Assembly: GCA_018823385.1 (NCBI GenBank)
Contig: JAHJIK010000005.1
Location: 1 to 9,108, forward strand
DNA length: 9,108 bases
From: Patescibacteria group bacterium
GTDB taxonomy: Bacteria; Patescibacteriota; Minisyncoccia; Phycocordibacterales; Phycocordibacteraceae
Direction of reading: 5' to 3'
The notes under the pieces are model-generated. The model saw only the letters and a list, made by a program, of their open reading frames with translations. It was not told where the DNA came from and searched no databases. Below are positions 1-6,600 of the stretch, piece after piece; position 1 is the stretch's first letter, and the number at the start of each line of letters is the position of its first letter. Position numbers and translations under genes: made by a program.

Positions 1-3
1 GGG

Positions 4-354
4 ATGAAAATCCTCCATTGCTATCGTGAGCGAATGGGCAGAGAGAAACATTCCGAACTGCTTTGGGTAGAGATGTCCAAATTGCATGAAGAATGTGGGG
101 TATGCGTACCGTTTACGTACGAAGAACTTGTGCATCGACGCAATTCCCTCTACTGGGACCTGCTTCTCGTACGAAAGGATATCGCACTTCTTGGATTCGC
201 CTACCTCAACTATTCAGAAATGAAGAAGAGTGTTCGGTTGGTCCACATGCTCATTTCACCTACCGTAAAGCGTAAAAGAAAACGACTCCACCGCATCATG
301 ATTGTGAAGCTCATCAAGCGAGCCAGCGAGAGTGATCTGGAGCTCTGCTTCTAA
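4..354 (+). CDS. Small basic protein of unknown function, possibly GNAT-like
   Basis: I do not recognise this 116-residue protein. It opens at an ATG three bases from the window edge, so the true start and any ribosome binding site may lie outside; the frame is open to the edge. The C-terminal half has a strand-like stretch (VRLVHMLISP, about residues 78-87), then a very basic segment (VKRKRKRLHR, 88-97) and a helix (IMIVKLIKRA). The order strand, basic loop, helix recalls motif A of GNAT acetyltransferases, but the glycines of the acetyl-CoA pyrophosphate loop are missing, so a degenerate GNAT fold is only a guess. It is the only plus-strand gene here. It ends in TAA one base before a strong terminator, which supports it being a real transcribed gene. 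Confidence 0.6.
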   Translation: MKILHCYRERMGREKHSELLWVEMSKLHEECGVCVPFTYEELVHRRNSLYWDLLLVRKDIALLGFAYLNYSEMKKSVRLVHMLISPTVKRKRKRLHRIMIVKLIKRASESDLELCF

Positions 355-355
355 G

Positions 356-383
356 AGAGGCGACCTTCGCAGGCCGCCTCTTT
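356..383 (+). terminator. Rho-independent terminator of the first gene
   Basis: AGAGGCG (356-362) pairs with CGCCTCT (375-381). After one A/C mismatch, CCT pairs with AGG around a TCGC tetraloop, giving a ten-pair GC-rich stem. The T-run is short (TTT at 381-383). The hairpin starts two bases after the TAA of the preceding gene. It could also stop readthrough from the convergent minus-strand gene that ends at 508. Confidence 0.8.
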
Positions 384-507
384 GAACTTATGTTTCCTGA
401 TCTATGGGTTCTTTTGAGATTAAATGAGACTACTCAAGTCACCTCTATGTATACGTTTGACACTTTTCGAGACAATATACAAGAGCAGACTGTTTTCAAT
501 AGGAGAG

Positions 508-1275
508 CTACTCAACCCGTATTGATTCAGCCATTATTCTACACTCCTCATTTTTTGTTTCCTCATACAAACGGCATTTTGCATCATGAATTTCGTATGT
601 GTAGTTTGTTCCCTCTATAAGAAGCATTGGTTGCGCGAATACAGCAGAGCCATAGTCATAGCAATAAATACCGTTTGTAAATTCGTTAATAGCAACTTCT
701 TTGCAAGAACCATCATCCTTGTTCTTATCCTGCTCATAGTCCGATACTAATTGCGTCGAAGACCCTGGAGGCAGGAAGAATATCTGTCCGTTAATAAAAC
801 CTCTTGAGCCAGAACAGCCTGCAGGACAGGCGTTAATTGTTCTGTACCAGACTGTATCACCAACAACATCAAACGGTGTGAGTTCATAATATGGTCCACC
901 GTAATTCATATCGTATGGGATCTTCATAGAAAGCCCTCGTTCATGAAGTTCGGCATACTGTGTTTCATATGCTCCAGCAAACAAACTATATAGAGCTGAT
1001 GTGCCAAAACGATCATCTAGACCATATTTCTTCACGAGTTCAGTTTCCCTCTCAAACAGTTCAGGACGAGTTAGCGAATCTCGCACAATGGGAGTTTCCT
1101 CTACAGCCTCTCTTTGACCTAGATCGTAATGCTTTGAAAATAGGCTCTGTATAAAAATAGCTCCAATGCAAATTACAGCGAGAAGTACACATCCGAAGAA
1201 ATCTTTTTTGTTCTGCAACGATTGCTTCGTTGATGCACTATTCGTAGCAGGCTCTGTTTTCAGTATTTCAGTCAT
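508..1275 (-). CDS. Membrane-anchored extracytoplasmic protein of unknown function
   Basis: This 255-residue protein matches no family I know. Residues 1-25 are polar and probably cytoplasmic. A single hydrophobic segment (about 27-46) follows, and the remaining roughly 205 residues should lie outside the cytoplasm as a type II signal-anchored domain. Residues 50-115 are charged and helix-prone. Residues 118-245 are richer in Tyr, Gly and aromatic strands and hold six cysteines (C150, C154, C191, C205, C234, C245), including a CPAGC motif; these could form disulfides, which is an inference. The ATG at 1275 is supported by a promoter-like TTGTGA-17-TATAGT element whose -10 box ends 8 nt before it, with no Shine-Dalgarno site. 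The gene lies alone after tRNA-Ala and ends in TAG at 508. Confidence 0.75.
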   Translation of the reverse strand: MTEILKTEPATNSASTKQSLQNKKDFFGCVLLAVICIGAIFIQSLFSKHYDLGQREAVEETPIVRDSLTRPELFERETELVKKYGLDDRFGTSALYSLFAGAYETQYAELHERGLSMKIPYDMNYGGPYYELTPFDVVGDTVWYRTINACPAGCSGSRGFINGQIFFLPPGSSTQLVSDYEQDKNKDDGSCKEVAINEFTNGIYCYDYGSAVFAQPMLLIEGTNYTYEIHDAKCRLYEETKNEECRIMAESIRVE

Positions 1276-1283
1276 TTTTGAAC

Positions 1284-1312
1284 ACTATATCTTAAACCAA
1301 TAAGCCTCACAA
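1284..1312 (-). promoter_or_regulatory. Sigma70-type promoter, probably leaderless
   Basis: On the minus strand a -35 box TTGTGA (1312-1307) is followed by exactly 17 bases and a -10 box TATAGT (1289-1284), one mismatch from TATAAT. Transcription would be expected to begin about 6-8 nt further on, at about 1278-1276. That leaves at most a few bases before the ATG at 1275, and no Shine-Dalgarno sequence fits in between. This is the best two-box promoter seen in the window. No start-site data are available to confirm it. Confidence 0.55.
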
Positions 1313-1377
1313 TATACATTTTCTGAAAAAAGCGTTTCTTGAATATTTTCTGCCTGTATAGATCTTACGCCAAAGGC

Positions 1378-1408
1378 AAAAGACGCCTTAGCAACATCTT
1401 TGTCGTCT
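1378..1408 (-). terminator. Weak candidate terminator after tRNA-Ala
   Basis: On the minus strand AGACG (1408-1404) can pair with CGTCT (1385-1381), with a small inner CAA/TTG pairing, followed by four Ts (1381-1378 region). The stem is short with a long loop, so this may instead be only a processing region between the tRNA 3' end and the promoter of the next gene. Confidence 0.25.
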
Positions 1409-1412
1409 AATG

Positions 1413-1486
1413 TGGACCCGATCGGATTCGAACCGACGGCCTCGTCGATGCCATCGACGCGCTCTAACCAGCTGAGCTACGGGCCC
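1413..1486 (-). tRNA. tRNA-Ala (anticodon GGC)
   Basis: The reverse complement folds as a complete cloverleaf of 74 nt. The acceptor arm is GGGCCCG with CGGGTCC plus discriminator A; the D arm is GCTC/GAGC; the anticodon arm is CGTCG/CGACG around loop ATGGCAT, giving anticodon GGC for the Ala codon GCC; and the T arm closes on TTCGAAT. The third acceptor pair is G3:U70, the classic alanyl-tRNA synthetase identity element, which confirms the assignment. CCA is not encoded (the sequence after the discriminator is CAT), so a CCA-adding enzyme must complete it. Its first 23 bases overlap the 3' end of the upstream HTH/LAGLIDADG-like gene. A weak promoter-like TTGTGC-17-TACCAT pair sits inside that gene just upstream, so the tRNA could have its own promoter. 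Confidence 0.96.
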
Positions 1487-2156
1487 GTGTCAGTATGGTA
1501 CCAATGGCTAGAAGTTCGCACAATAAATCATGAGAAATGTAGTCTATTCGACACACTCCTTTGTACTCCGGCTTTTGCGATGGTTTACCTATACTTCTCG
1601 GGTCAATTCTTGTCTTATAAAACTGAGAGGACGGAATTGAAGTTATCTCTTTCCACATTTCACTCAGCTTTTCAGCGTCCTGATCAGCTCTCAATTGCAA
1701 AGTGCATCTAAATTTTGATTCATCGAGCTCAAAACAGCTTCTAAGCAGTCTAAGGAACAAAGCAATAATCCCTGGATTAGAGTTTGCAAAGACTAGTGAA
1801 CCCCGCTCATTCTTTGAACCTTCACCTAGATACAGAGTCGCGAGTGTAATTTTTTGCACCGCCAAAGAATCTAGTTCGTCTGTAAGACTTTCATTTATCT
1901 TGATTCGTTCTTCTTGTTTTCGCTGTCTTGTATTCAGTTTTGAATCAATCGATTTTTGTCGTGCATTTGCAAGTGAAGCACTTAGTTTGGCATCTATTAC
2001 CTTCTGTGCCTGTTTAGATAGAACTATCTCTTTAAACCACAGATACATGGTAGTTTTCGGAATTTCTAAACCTAACTCATTTCTAATTTCTTGATACATA
2101 AAACCCCGCTTTCGCAATGCAACGGCTTTCTCACGTATTTCATTATCCCATCTCAT
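1464..2156 (-). CDS. HTH plus LAGLIDADG-like protein, 3' end overlapping tRNA-Ala
   Basis: This 230-residue protein starts with a helix-turn-helix region (about 5-45; basic residues, then GFMYQEIRNELGL and a second helix with the MYLWF stretch), followed by a basic, helical linker (about 50-98). The C-terminal part (about 103-217) opens with ATLYLGEGSK, then LVFANSNPGIIALFLRLL and LQLRADQDAEKLSEMW. This is the pattern of a widespread family with one LAGLIDADG-type motif, recalling homing endonucleases and WhiA-like DNA-binding domains, fused to an HTH. DNA binding is well supported by the family; nuclease activity is not shown, and one motif per chain would require a dimer. Residues 224-230 and the TAG stop are encoded by the 5' part of tRNA-Ala. 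A TATCCT box lies 6 nt before the ATG, with only a poor GGA next to the start. Confidence 0.8.
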   Translation of the reverse strand: MRWDNEIREKAVALRKRGFMYQEIRNELGLEIPKTTMYLWFKEIVLSKQAQKVIDAKLSASLANARQKSIDSKLNTRQRKQEERIKINESLTDELDSLAVQKITLATLYLGEGSKNERGSLVFANSNPGIIALFLRLLRSCFELDESKFRCTLQLRADQDAEKLSEMWKEITSIPSSQFYKTRIDPRSIGKPSQKPEYKGVCRIDYISHDLLCELLAIGTILTRARSSAG

Positions 2157-2162
2157 TCCAGC

Positions 2163-2168
2163 AGGATA
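2163..2168 (-). promoter_or_regulatory. Possible -10 box for the HTH/LAGLIDADG gene
   Basis: TATCCT on the minus strand ends 6 nt before the ATG at 2156, the same placement as at other starts here. The expected -35 position reads AACTTG, a poor match, and TTGCAT is only 14 bases away. The call rests mainly on the shared spacing pattern. Confidence 0.25.
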
Positions 2169-2216
2169 GCTAGTAGAATTAGATGCAAGTTAAATAAAAT
2201 CTAAAGTAATACTGAA

Positions 2217-2645
2217 CTACTTCCCCTTCTTCAAGGCTTCAAGGTCTGCCAAGATGCTGTGGATGTCTTTGGTGAGTTGGTCGAGTGCACGTGATTGCTG
2301 CTGATCTCGCAATTCCTCTTCTTCCTCCTCTTCTGAGAGCTCATCGATATCCTCCTGAATTTCATCGATATCCTCTCCAATCTCCTCAATGTCTTCCTCA
2401 ACTTCACGGAGACTCTCAGTGTTTTGATTTACGGTCATCTGAATGAAGATAGCGAGATAGATTGCTTCAAGAGATACGATGGTGGTGAGGAACAAGAGCA
2501 TCGTATCGAATGAGATAAGTGAAGCGGTGGCTGCCACAAAGAAACCCGCAAATACAACGGTGTGGAGAATGAGTGAGTATTCAGAACCCACCCACTTCAC
2601 TATATTCTCCAAAGCAGTTGGAGGAAGCTGTGGACGCTTAGGCAT
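2217..2645 (-). CDS. DUF1003-like membrane protein with acidic coiled-coil tail
   Basis: This 142-residue protein has two predicted membrane helices (about 23-44 and 48-71). The stretch LTTIVSLEAIYLAIFIQM (53-70) closely resembles the signature of DUF1003 membrane proteins, whose function is not established. The usual DUF1003 N-terminal part is shortened. The tail is unusual: three exact heptads of the form E-D-I-x-E-I/L-x (84-104), then a run of glutamates (105-111) and a further helix to a basic end (KKGK), so a strongly acidic coiled coil in the cytoplasm is likely. The gene begins 38 bp after the DUF2177 gene in the same direction. A TTGCCA...TATAGG pair precedes the start, so it may have its own promoter as well as operon readthrough. 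A low-affinity iron permease-like protein is a less likely alternative. Confidence 0.75.
   Translation of the reverse strand: MPKRPQLPPTALENIVKWVGSEYSLILHTVVFAGFFVAATASLISFDTMLLFLTTIVSLEAIYLAIFIQMTVNQNTESLREVEEDIEEIGEDIDEIQEDIDELSEEEEEEELRDQQQSRALDQLTKDIHSILADLEALKKGK
2334..2396 (-). repeat. Three in-frame 21-bp repeats encoding acidic heptads
   Basis: Residues 84-104 of the DUF1003-like protein are three consecutive heptads (EDIEEIG, EDIDEIQ, EDIDELS, allowing a one-residue shift). At DNA level the block GAGGATATCGATGA and close variants recur every 21 bases. Such arrays can change length by slippage. The glutamate run just downstream is also repetitive. Confidence 0.6.
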
Positions 2646-2653
2646 ATATGCAA

Positions 2654-2680
2654 CCTATACCGTTAGATAGACACTGGCAA
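2654..2680 (-). promoter_or_regulatory. Candidate promoter of the DUF1003-like gene
   Basis: On the minus strand TTGCCA (2680-2675; five of six matches to TTGACA) is followed by 15 bases and TATAGG (2659-2654). The -10-like box ends 8 nt before the ATG at 2645. The spacer is shorter than ideal. The element lies entirely in the 38-bp gap after the DUF2177 gene, so it would give an internal operon promoter. Confidence 0.35.
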
Positions 2681-2683
2681 CCC

Positions 2684-3088
2684 TTATCGCGTGAAGAACG
2701 TTGTCGCAATGAAATACGTAGCCGTTGAAATACCTGCGGTGAAGAAGGTTCCCCATGCTATATCAACGATAGACATGAAGAGTGGCCAGTCACGAATCAC
2801 CGCTAAGTTGGTGAGGTCATAGGTAGCATATGCAGCAAGACCAAAGAAGGCTCCCCAAAGAAGTGCCTGTACCCATGAGTTAGCTTGTACGGCCGGCTGA
2901 ATCACGAAGAACGTTACCGCAGCGATGAATATTACATAGAAGATAACGGCTGGTACCCACTGCACTGTCGGTGAGAACAGATCACCTAGCTGTGAACTGT
3001 AGAATTTGTTTGCAACCAATCCAATCCAAACAAGGTCAACGGCAAGAGCGATAGGAAGTGCGGTGAAGAAAAGTGGAAAGAAGTTCAT
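2684..3088 (-). CDS. DUF2177 family integral membrane protein
   Basis: At 134 residues this is about the full length of the DUF2177 family. Four membrane helices are predicted (about 5-25, 44-64, 73-95, 103-128). Family features visible in order are D18-x-x-W21 with GLVANKFY in the first helix region, the hallmark YATYDLTNLA (87-96) followed by W101, and D109-x-x-WG (to 113) in the last helix. The acidic and aromatic residues inside helices suggest a conserved intramembrane site, but no activity is known for the family. The ATG lies 5 bp after the TAA of the tspO gene, and no Shine-Dalgarno sequence precedes it (that stretch reads CTCCTT, the opposite sense), so translation is probably coupled to tspO. 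I have an uncertain recollection that family members sit near photolyase, lipid-modifying or TspO genes in other bacteria. Confidence 0.9.
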   Translation of the reverse strand: MNFFPLFFTALPIALAVDLVWIGLVANKFYSSQLGDLFSPTVQWVPAVIFYVIFIAAVTFFVIQPAVQANSWVQALLWGAFFGLAAYATYDLTNLAVIRDWPLFMSIVDIAWGTFFTAGISTATYFIATTFFTR

Positions 3089-3093
3089 AGATA

Positions 3094-3567
3094 TTAGTTA
3101 AGGAGTAGAATGCCAAGATTTAATGTACTTGCGTAGGTAACCCACAGTAGATACGGAACTAGGAGCCATGCCGAGAGGTGATTATATTTCTTAAACCAGA
3201 ATACAAGTGTAAACACGAGCGCCCACAGAATGGCAATCACCAAGAGCGCGGCACCAATTTCATGTAGACCGAAGAATACGACAGACCACAGAGCGTTCAC
3301 TACGAGATGCGCAAAAAAGAACCAGAGCGCGGTAATGCGTCCCAGTTTCTTTGAACGAGTCCATACGAGTGCCGCTGCAGTTCCCATAAGGATGTAGAGC
3401 AGCGTCCATACAGGACCAAATACCCACGACGGAGGGTTCCAACTTGGAAGTGTAAGTGTGGTGTACCATCCCGTCACCTGCCCCACCATTCCGATTGAAC
3501 CAAGCGCGCCAGCTCCAAGCGACAAACCGATACAAAGGATATATATAAGTATTGTGTTGAGTTTCAT
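3094..3567 (-). CDS. tspO: TspO/MBR family protein
   Basis: This 157-residue protein has the five-helix TspO/MBR (translocator protein) fold, which binds porphyrins and related ligands in the cytoplasmic membrane and in some bacteria senses or degrades them. Diagnostic residues are W34-Y35, the loop LTLPSWNPPSWVFGPVW (38-54), N91-ALW-S95 with FF (98-99), and the C-terminal PYLLWVTYASTLN (138-150) ending in a terminal Asn. An upstream in-frame ATG at 3597 would add ten residues, but that start lies inside the terminator hairpin of the preceding gene. The ATG at 3567 gives the family's normal N-terminus and is preceded at 6 nt by TATACT. The gene is the first of a likely tspO-DUF2177-DUF1003 run. 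No heme or porphyrin gene is visible in the window, so the ligand cannot be deduced. Confidence 0.95.
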   Translation of the reverse strand: MKLNTILIYILCIGLSLGAGALGSIGMVGQVTGWYTTLTLPSWNPPSWVFGPVWTLLYILMGTAAALVWTRSKKLGRITALWFFFAHLVVNALWSVVFFGLHEIGAALLVIAILWALVFTLVFWFKKYNHLSAWLLVPYLLWVTYASTLNLGILLLN

Positions 3568-3573
3568 ATGTAC

Positions 3574-3579
3574 AGTATA
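3574..3579 (-). promoter_or_regulatory. -10 box of the tspO operon
   Basis: TATACT on the minus strand (five of six to TATAAT) ends 6 nt before the tspO ATG, so the transcript would start at or next to the start codon. It lies directly after the terminator of the giant gene, as expected for a fresh transcription unit. No convincing -35 box is seen: the expected place falls inside the terminator stem. Confidence 0.45.
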
Positions 3580-3587
3580 GCCCACAA

Positions 3588-3622
3588 ACAAAAACACCCT
3601 CGGTGGTCGAGGGTGTTTTTGT
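3588..3622 (-). terminator. Strong terminator of the giant LamG-esterase gene
   Basis: A 15-bp perfect stem (3588-3602 with 3608-3622) closes on a 5-base loop. It has a GC-rich core (CACCCTCG/CGAGGGTG) flanked by A5 and T5 tracts, so it works as a terminator on either strand. It begins 15 bp after the TAG of the giant gene (minus strand) and ends about 10 bp before the tspO -10 box, separating the two transcription units. Confidence 0.9.
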
Positions 3623-3637
3623 GTATACCGTTTGTAT

Positions 3638-6600
3638 CTATTGCGTGATCGTAATCACATTTTGATACGTCTTCTCAAGCACAATGCCTTCCGGCGACGT
3701 ACTGCGCAGTGTTACAGGATACACACCGGGCGCGAGTGGCGCGAGTGTTCCCGCTGCAAGCACCCACTGGTTCCCTGCCACTTGCACCGCAACCGACTGT
3801 CCATTCACTGACACCAGAACACCTGAGGTTGTTCCAACCACTGTACCGCTTAGAGCTGGTGATGTGTTGGATGTTGTAACCGGTGTCACAGTTAGGTCTT
3901 TAAGTGAAGACTCTGCAGGAGCCGCACCAGTTACCGTAACAGGGTCACGGAACGCTACTGCCCAGTTGTAGAGTGGCTTACCTGATGAGGCAGTTCCTGG
4001 CGCTACACGTGAGTCAGTGTCGCGAAGGTTTCCTCCGAATGCGAGTGGATCAGCAGGGTCTCCGTACGACACGTTCCCAAGAGCTGGGTTAAGTGCGTAG
4101 GTAACTTCTTCAAGTGTTCCGGTTGGTACCGCAGCGAGCGTAAGCTTTACGGTGTTGCCAGAGACAATCGCAACTGAGCTAATGGTCTTTTCAACACCAT
4201 CCACAAAGTATCGGAAGCCTTTAGCCTGACGCTCCGCAACCTGCGTAGTGTCGAACTGCAGTGTTCCTGCTGGCACGTGGAAGGTGACTAGTACATCCTT
4301 GCCTGAACGAGTGATGTTTGTTGGAGACAATGGCTTCCAATCAACACCCTTCTGCAGAACGTCATACATTACCTTTCCGAACTGTTCTCCTACATCGCGA
4401 CTTCCTTCACCCTGAAGGTGGATGTGATCGTCAATGAACTTGTACTGATAGATAGGACCAATGAGGTACATATCATCATGTTCACGCTGCGTCTTTAGCT
4501 GCAAGAGAGCTACTGAGTTTGGATTAGACTGTGAAGTCTGGTTGAAGAACAACGGCAGGTTAACGGAACTACCCATTAGAGCAGAGAGGTCAGTATTGTA
4601 GTCACTTCTAAGCTCCACAAGTTGATCCTCATACTCATTTGAATCATGCATGGCGTCCGCCTCACCGTGGATCAACATGATCGCGAGAGGGTTGTAGATA
4701 GCATCCTCAGCTTCAGCAAGAGACTTTGAAAGCGCTGCCTGCGCCATACCGCGATTGTATGGATCGGTGCCTTTCATAATCTTTGTGTACTGAAGACCAC
4801 CACCTCCATGTGAGGTTGCGATTGCAGAGAGGGTAACGCCATCAAGGTCTGAGAATCCAGCATAGGTGTTAGCTACTGGAATGTCAGGACGCTCACCACC
4901 AACCGCTATAAGCGGAACGAATGGTCCGTAGTCGGTCTTTACTCCGTTCTCAACTACCGTTGTTAGTCCTACGTTTTCATACGGCTGTACGCCTGAGAAT
5001 GCAGGATTACCTCCTAGTGACAAACTTTGTCCTGTCGAAAGGATGTGCATATATCGAGTGACTGCATCACCTGTTACGAACAAACTCTTAACAGGTGCTC
5101 CTGTTGTAATTCCAGTTGCTGCACGTGGAGTTACTTCGAATTTCAAGAGACGACGATCATCTGCTTGAGTAACGGTGTATGTCTTCTGTGTTGCGCCAGG
5201 AATTGCTACGTACGCCGCAGATGTTGTGCCTGCTCGATACCACTTGTAGGTAGAACCAGATTCAGCATCACCATTAGCGTCGAAGTAGCTGTATGTTCCT
5301 GTAAGTACCTGCCCCTCAAACGGAGTTCCCGTAATTTGAACGTTACTTGCGGTCGGTGCGGTTTCAGCTGGAATGTTGGGCACGCCGTTCACTGGAGCGG
5401 TGAATGCACTGATTACGCCATGCTTGAATGCGGCAACACGGAATTGATACGTTGTACCGTTTGTAAGTCCCGGAACTTCAATTGCAGTTACATTTTGTAC
5501 TCCATCGTTGTACTTCGTATACGTTGAAGCTCCTACTGTCTTGTACTCAACCGTGTAATCATCCGCTCCTACCACACCAACGTAGGACACGCGTACTTTT
5601 CCATTTAGTCCCTGCGTTGTAACACTGGTTGGAGTTTGTACGGTAGTCATTTCCGTATCACGAAGATGAGCTACCTGTGCTGCGGTAAGTGCTCGGTCAT
5701 AGACACGAACCTCATCGATTGGACCATCGAACGTACGGGTTGCACCTGTAGTTCCAGTTGAACCGATAAGAAGTCCTCGATCAGCAGCAGCTACGGGCGG
5801 TACATTAGTTAGTGTATCGATCAGGACTCCATCTACATAGAGCTTCAATGTCTTAGACGGTCCATCATATGTCGCTACAGCGTTGTACCACTGTCCTAGA
5901 GTCACAAGCTGCGTAATCTTTGGATTCGCGTAGCTGAATGAGTTTGTTGCAATTATAGAGTTTGATCCATATTGCATCAATGCATGGTTCTTTGATGACT
6001 GTGTTGGATTTGCGATAAATCCTCCCGCTGCACCAGCTGGCTTATTGATGTATGCCCATACTGATTTTGTGTATGACTCACCAATCTTAGCTGCTTCTGG
6101 TGGGGCGATTGATGAAAGTCCCGCACGGTTGAAGAACGCAGACTTGCCACCATTTACTCCGTCGGCACTTGTTGGCTTTACGGTTCCCTGCAGTGTTCCG
6201 TTGTATCCGTTACCACTTGAGTCTTTACCTAGATTGGTAGGGTCTTCAAATGAGTAGTAGAGAACAAGGCCTGATGTAATATCTTCCCCATACCCGACAC
6301 CCGGTACTGGATCTGGCACCACAACTGGAGCTGCAGATGCTAGTACGGGTGCACTTACATAGACAACGGTGTTCTGAGTTCCTGTTGCAGCTCGTGGGAA
6401 TACTTCAAACGAAAGATATGTCCCGGCGTCAGCTGCGGCAACCGTGTACGTCTTTGCGGTTGCACCTGGAATTGCTGTAGTTGCTCCTGTTACCGTAGCT
6501 GAACGCAGCCAACGATAGGTAGTACCTGACTCTGCATCACCATCCTGGTCCGCATAGGTATATGCTCCCGTGAGTACCATGCCAACCTGTGCTGTCCCAT

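Noticed and set aside
457..481. TTGACA followed by TATACA, promoter-like on the plus strand
   Set aside because: The spacer is 13 bp, too short for a sigma70 promoter, and no plausible gene follows.
390..620. Plus-strand open frame of 76 codons after the first terminator
   Set aside because: Lies after a strong terminator, overlaps the end of the minus-strand gene, has no ribosome site and no protein-like pattern.
1413..1486. tRNA as integration (att) site of a mobile element
   Set aside because: No second copy of the tRNA 3' end and no integrase-type gene is visible; the adjoining gene touches the 5' end, unlike usual tRNA integration.
1702..2094. Plus-strand open frame of 130 codons opposite the HTH/LAGLIDADG gene
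   Set aside because: Ser/Phe/Leu-rich translation without recognisable domains; the minus-strand frame has clear family features.
3568..3597. Upstream ATG at 3597 as the tspO start
   Set aside because: It lies within the terminator hairpin and upstream of the -10 box, and the extra residues are not typical of the family.
5027..5527. Plus-strand open frame of 166 codons inside the giant gene
   Set aside because: Antisense to the FN3-Ig-esterase region, with very Cys-rich, low-complexity-like translation and no ribosome site; a shadow of the opposite-strand gene.
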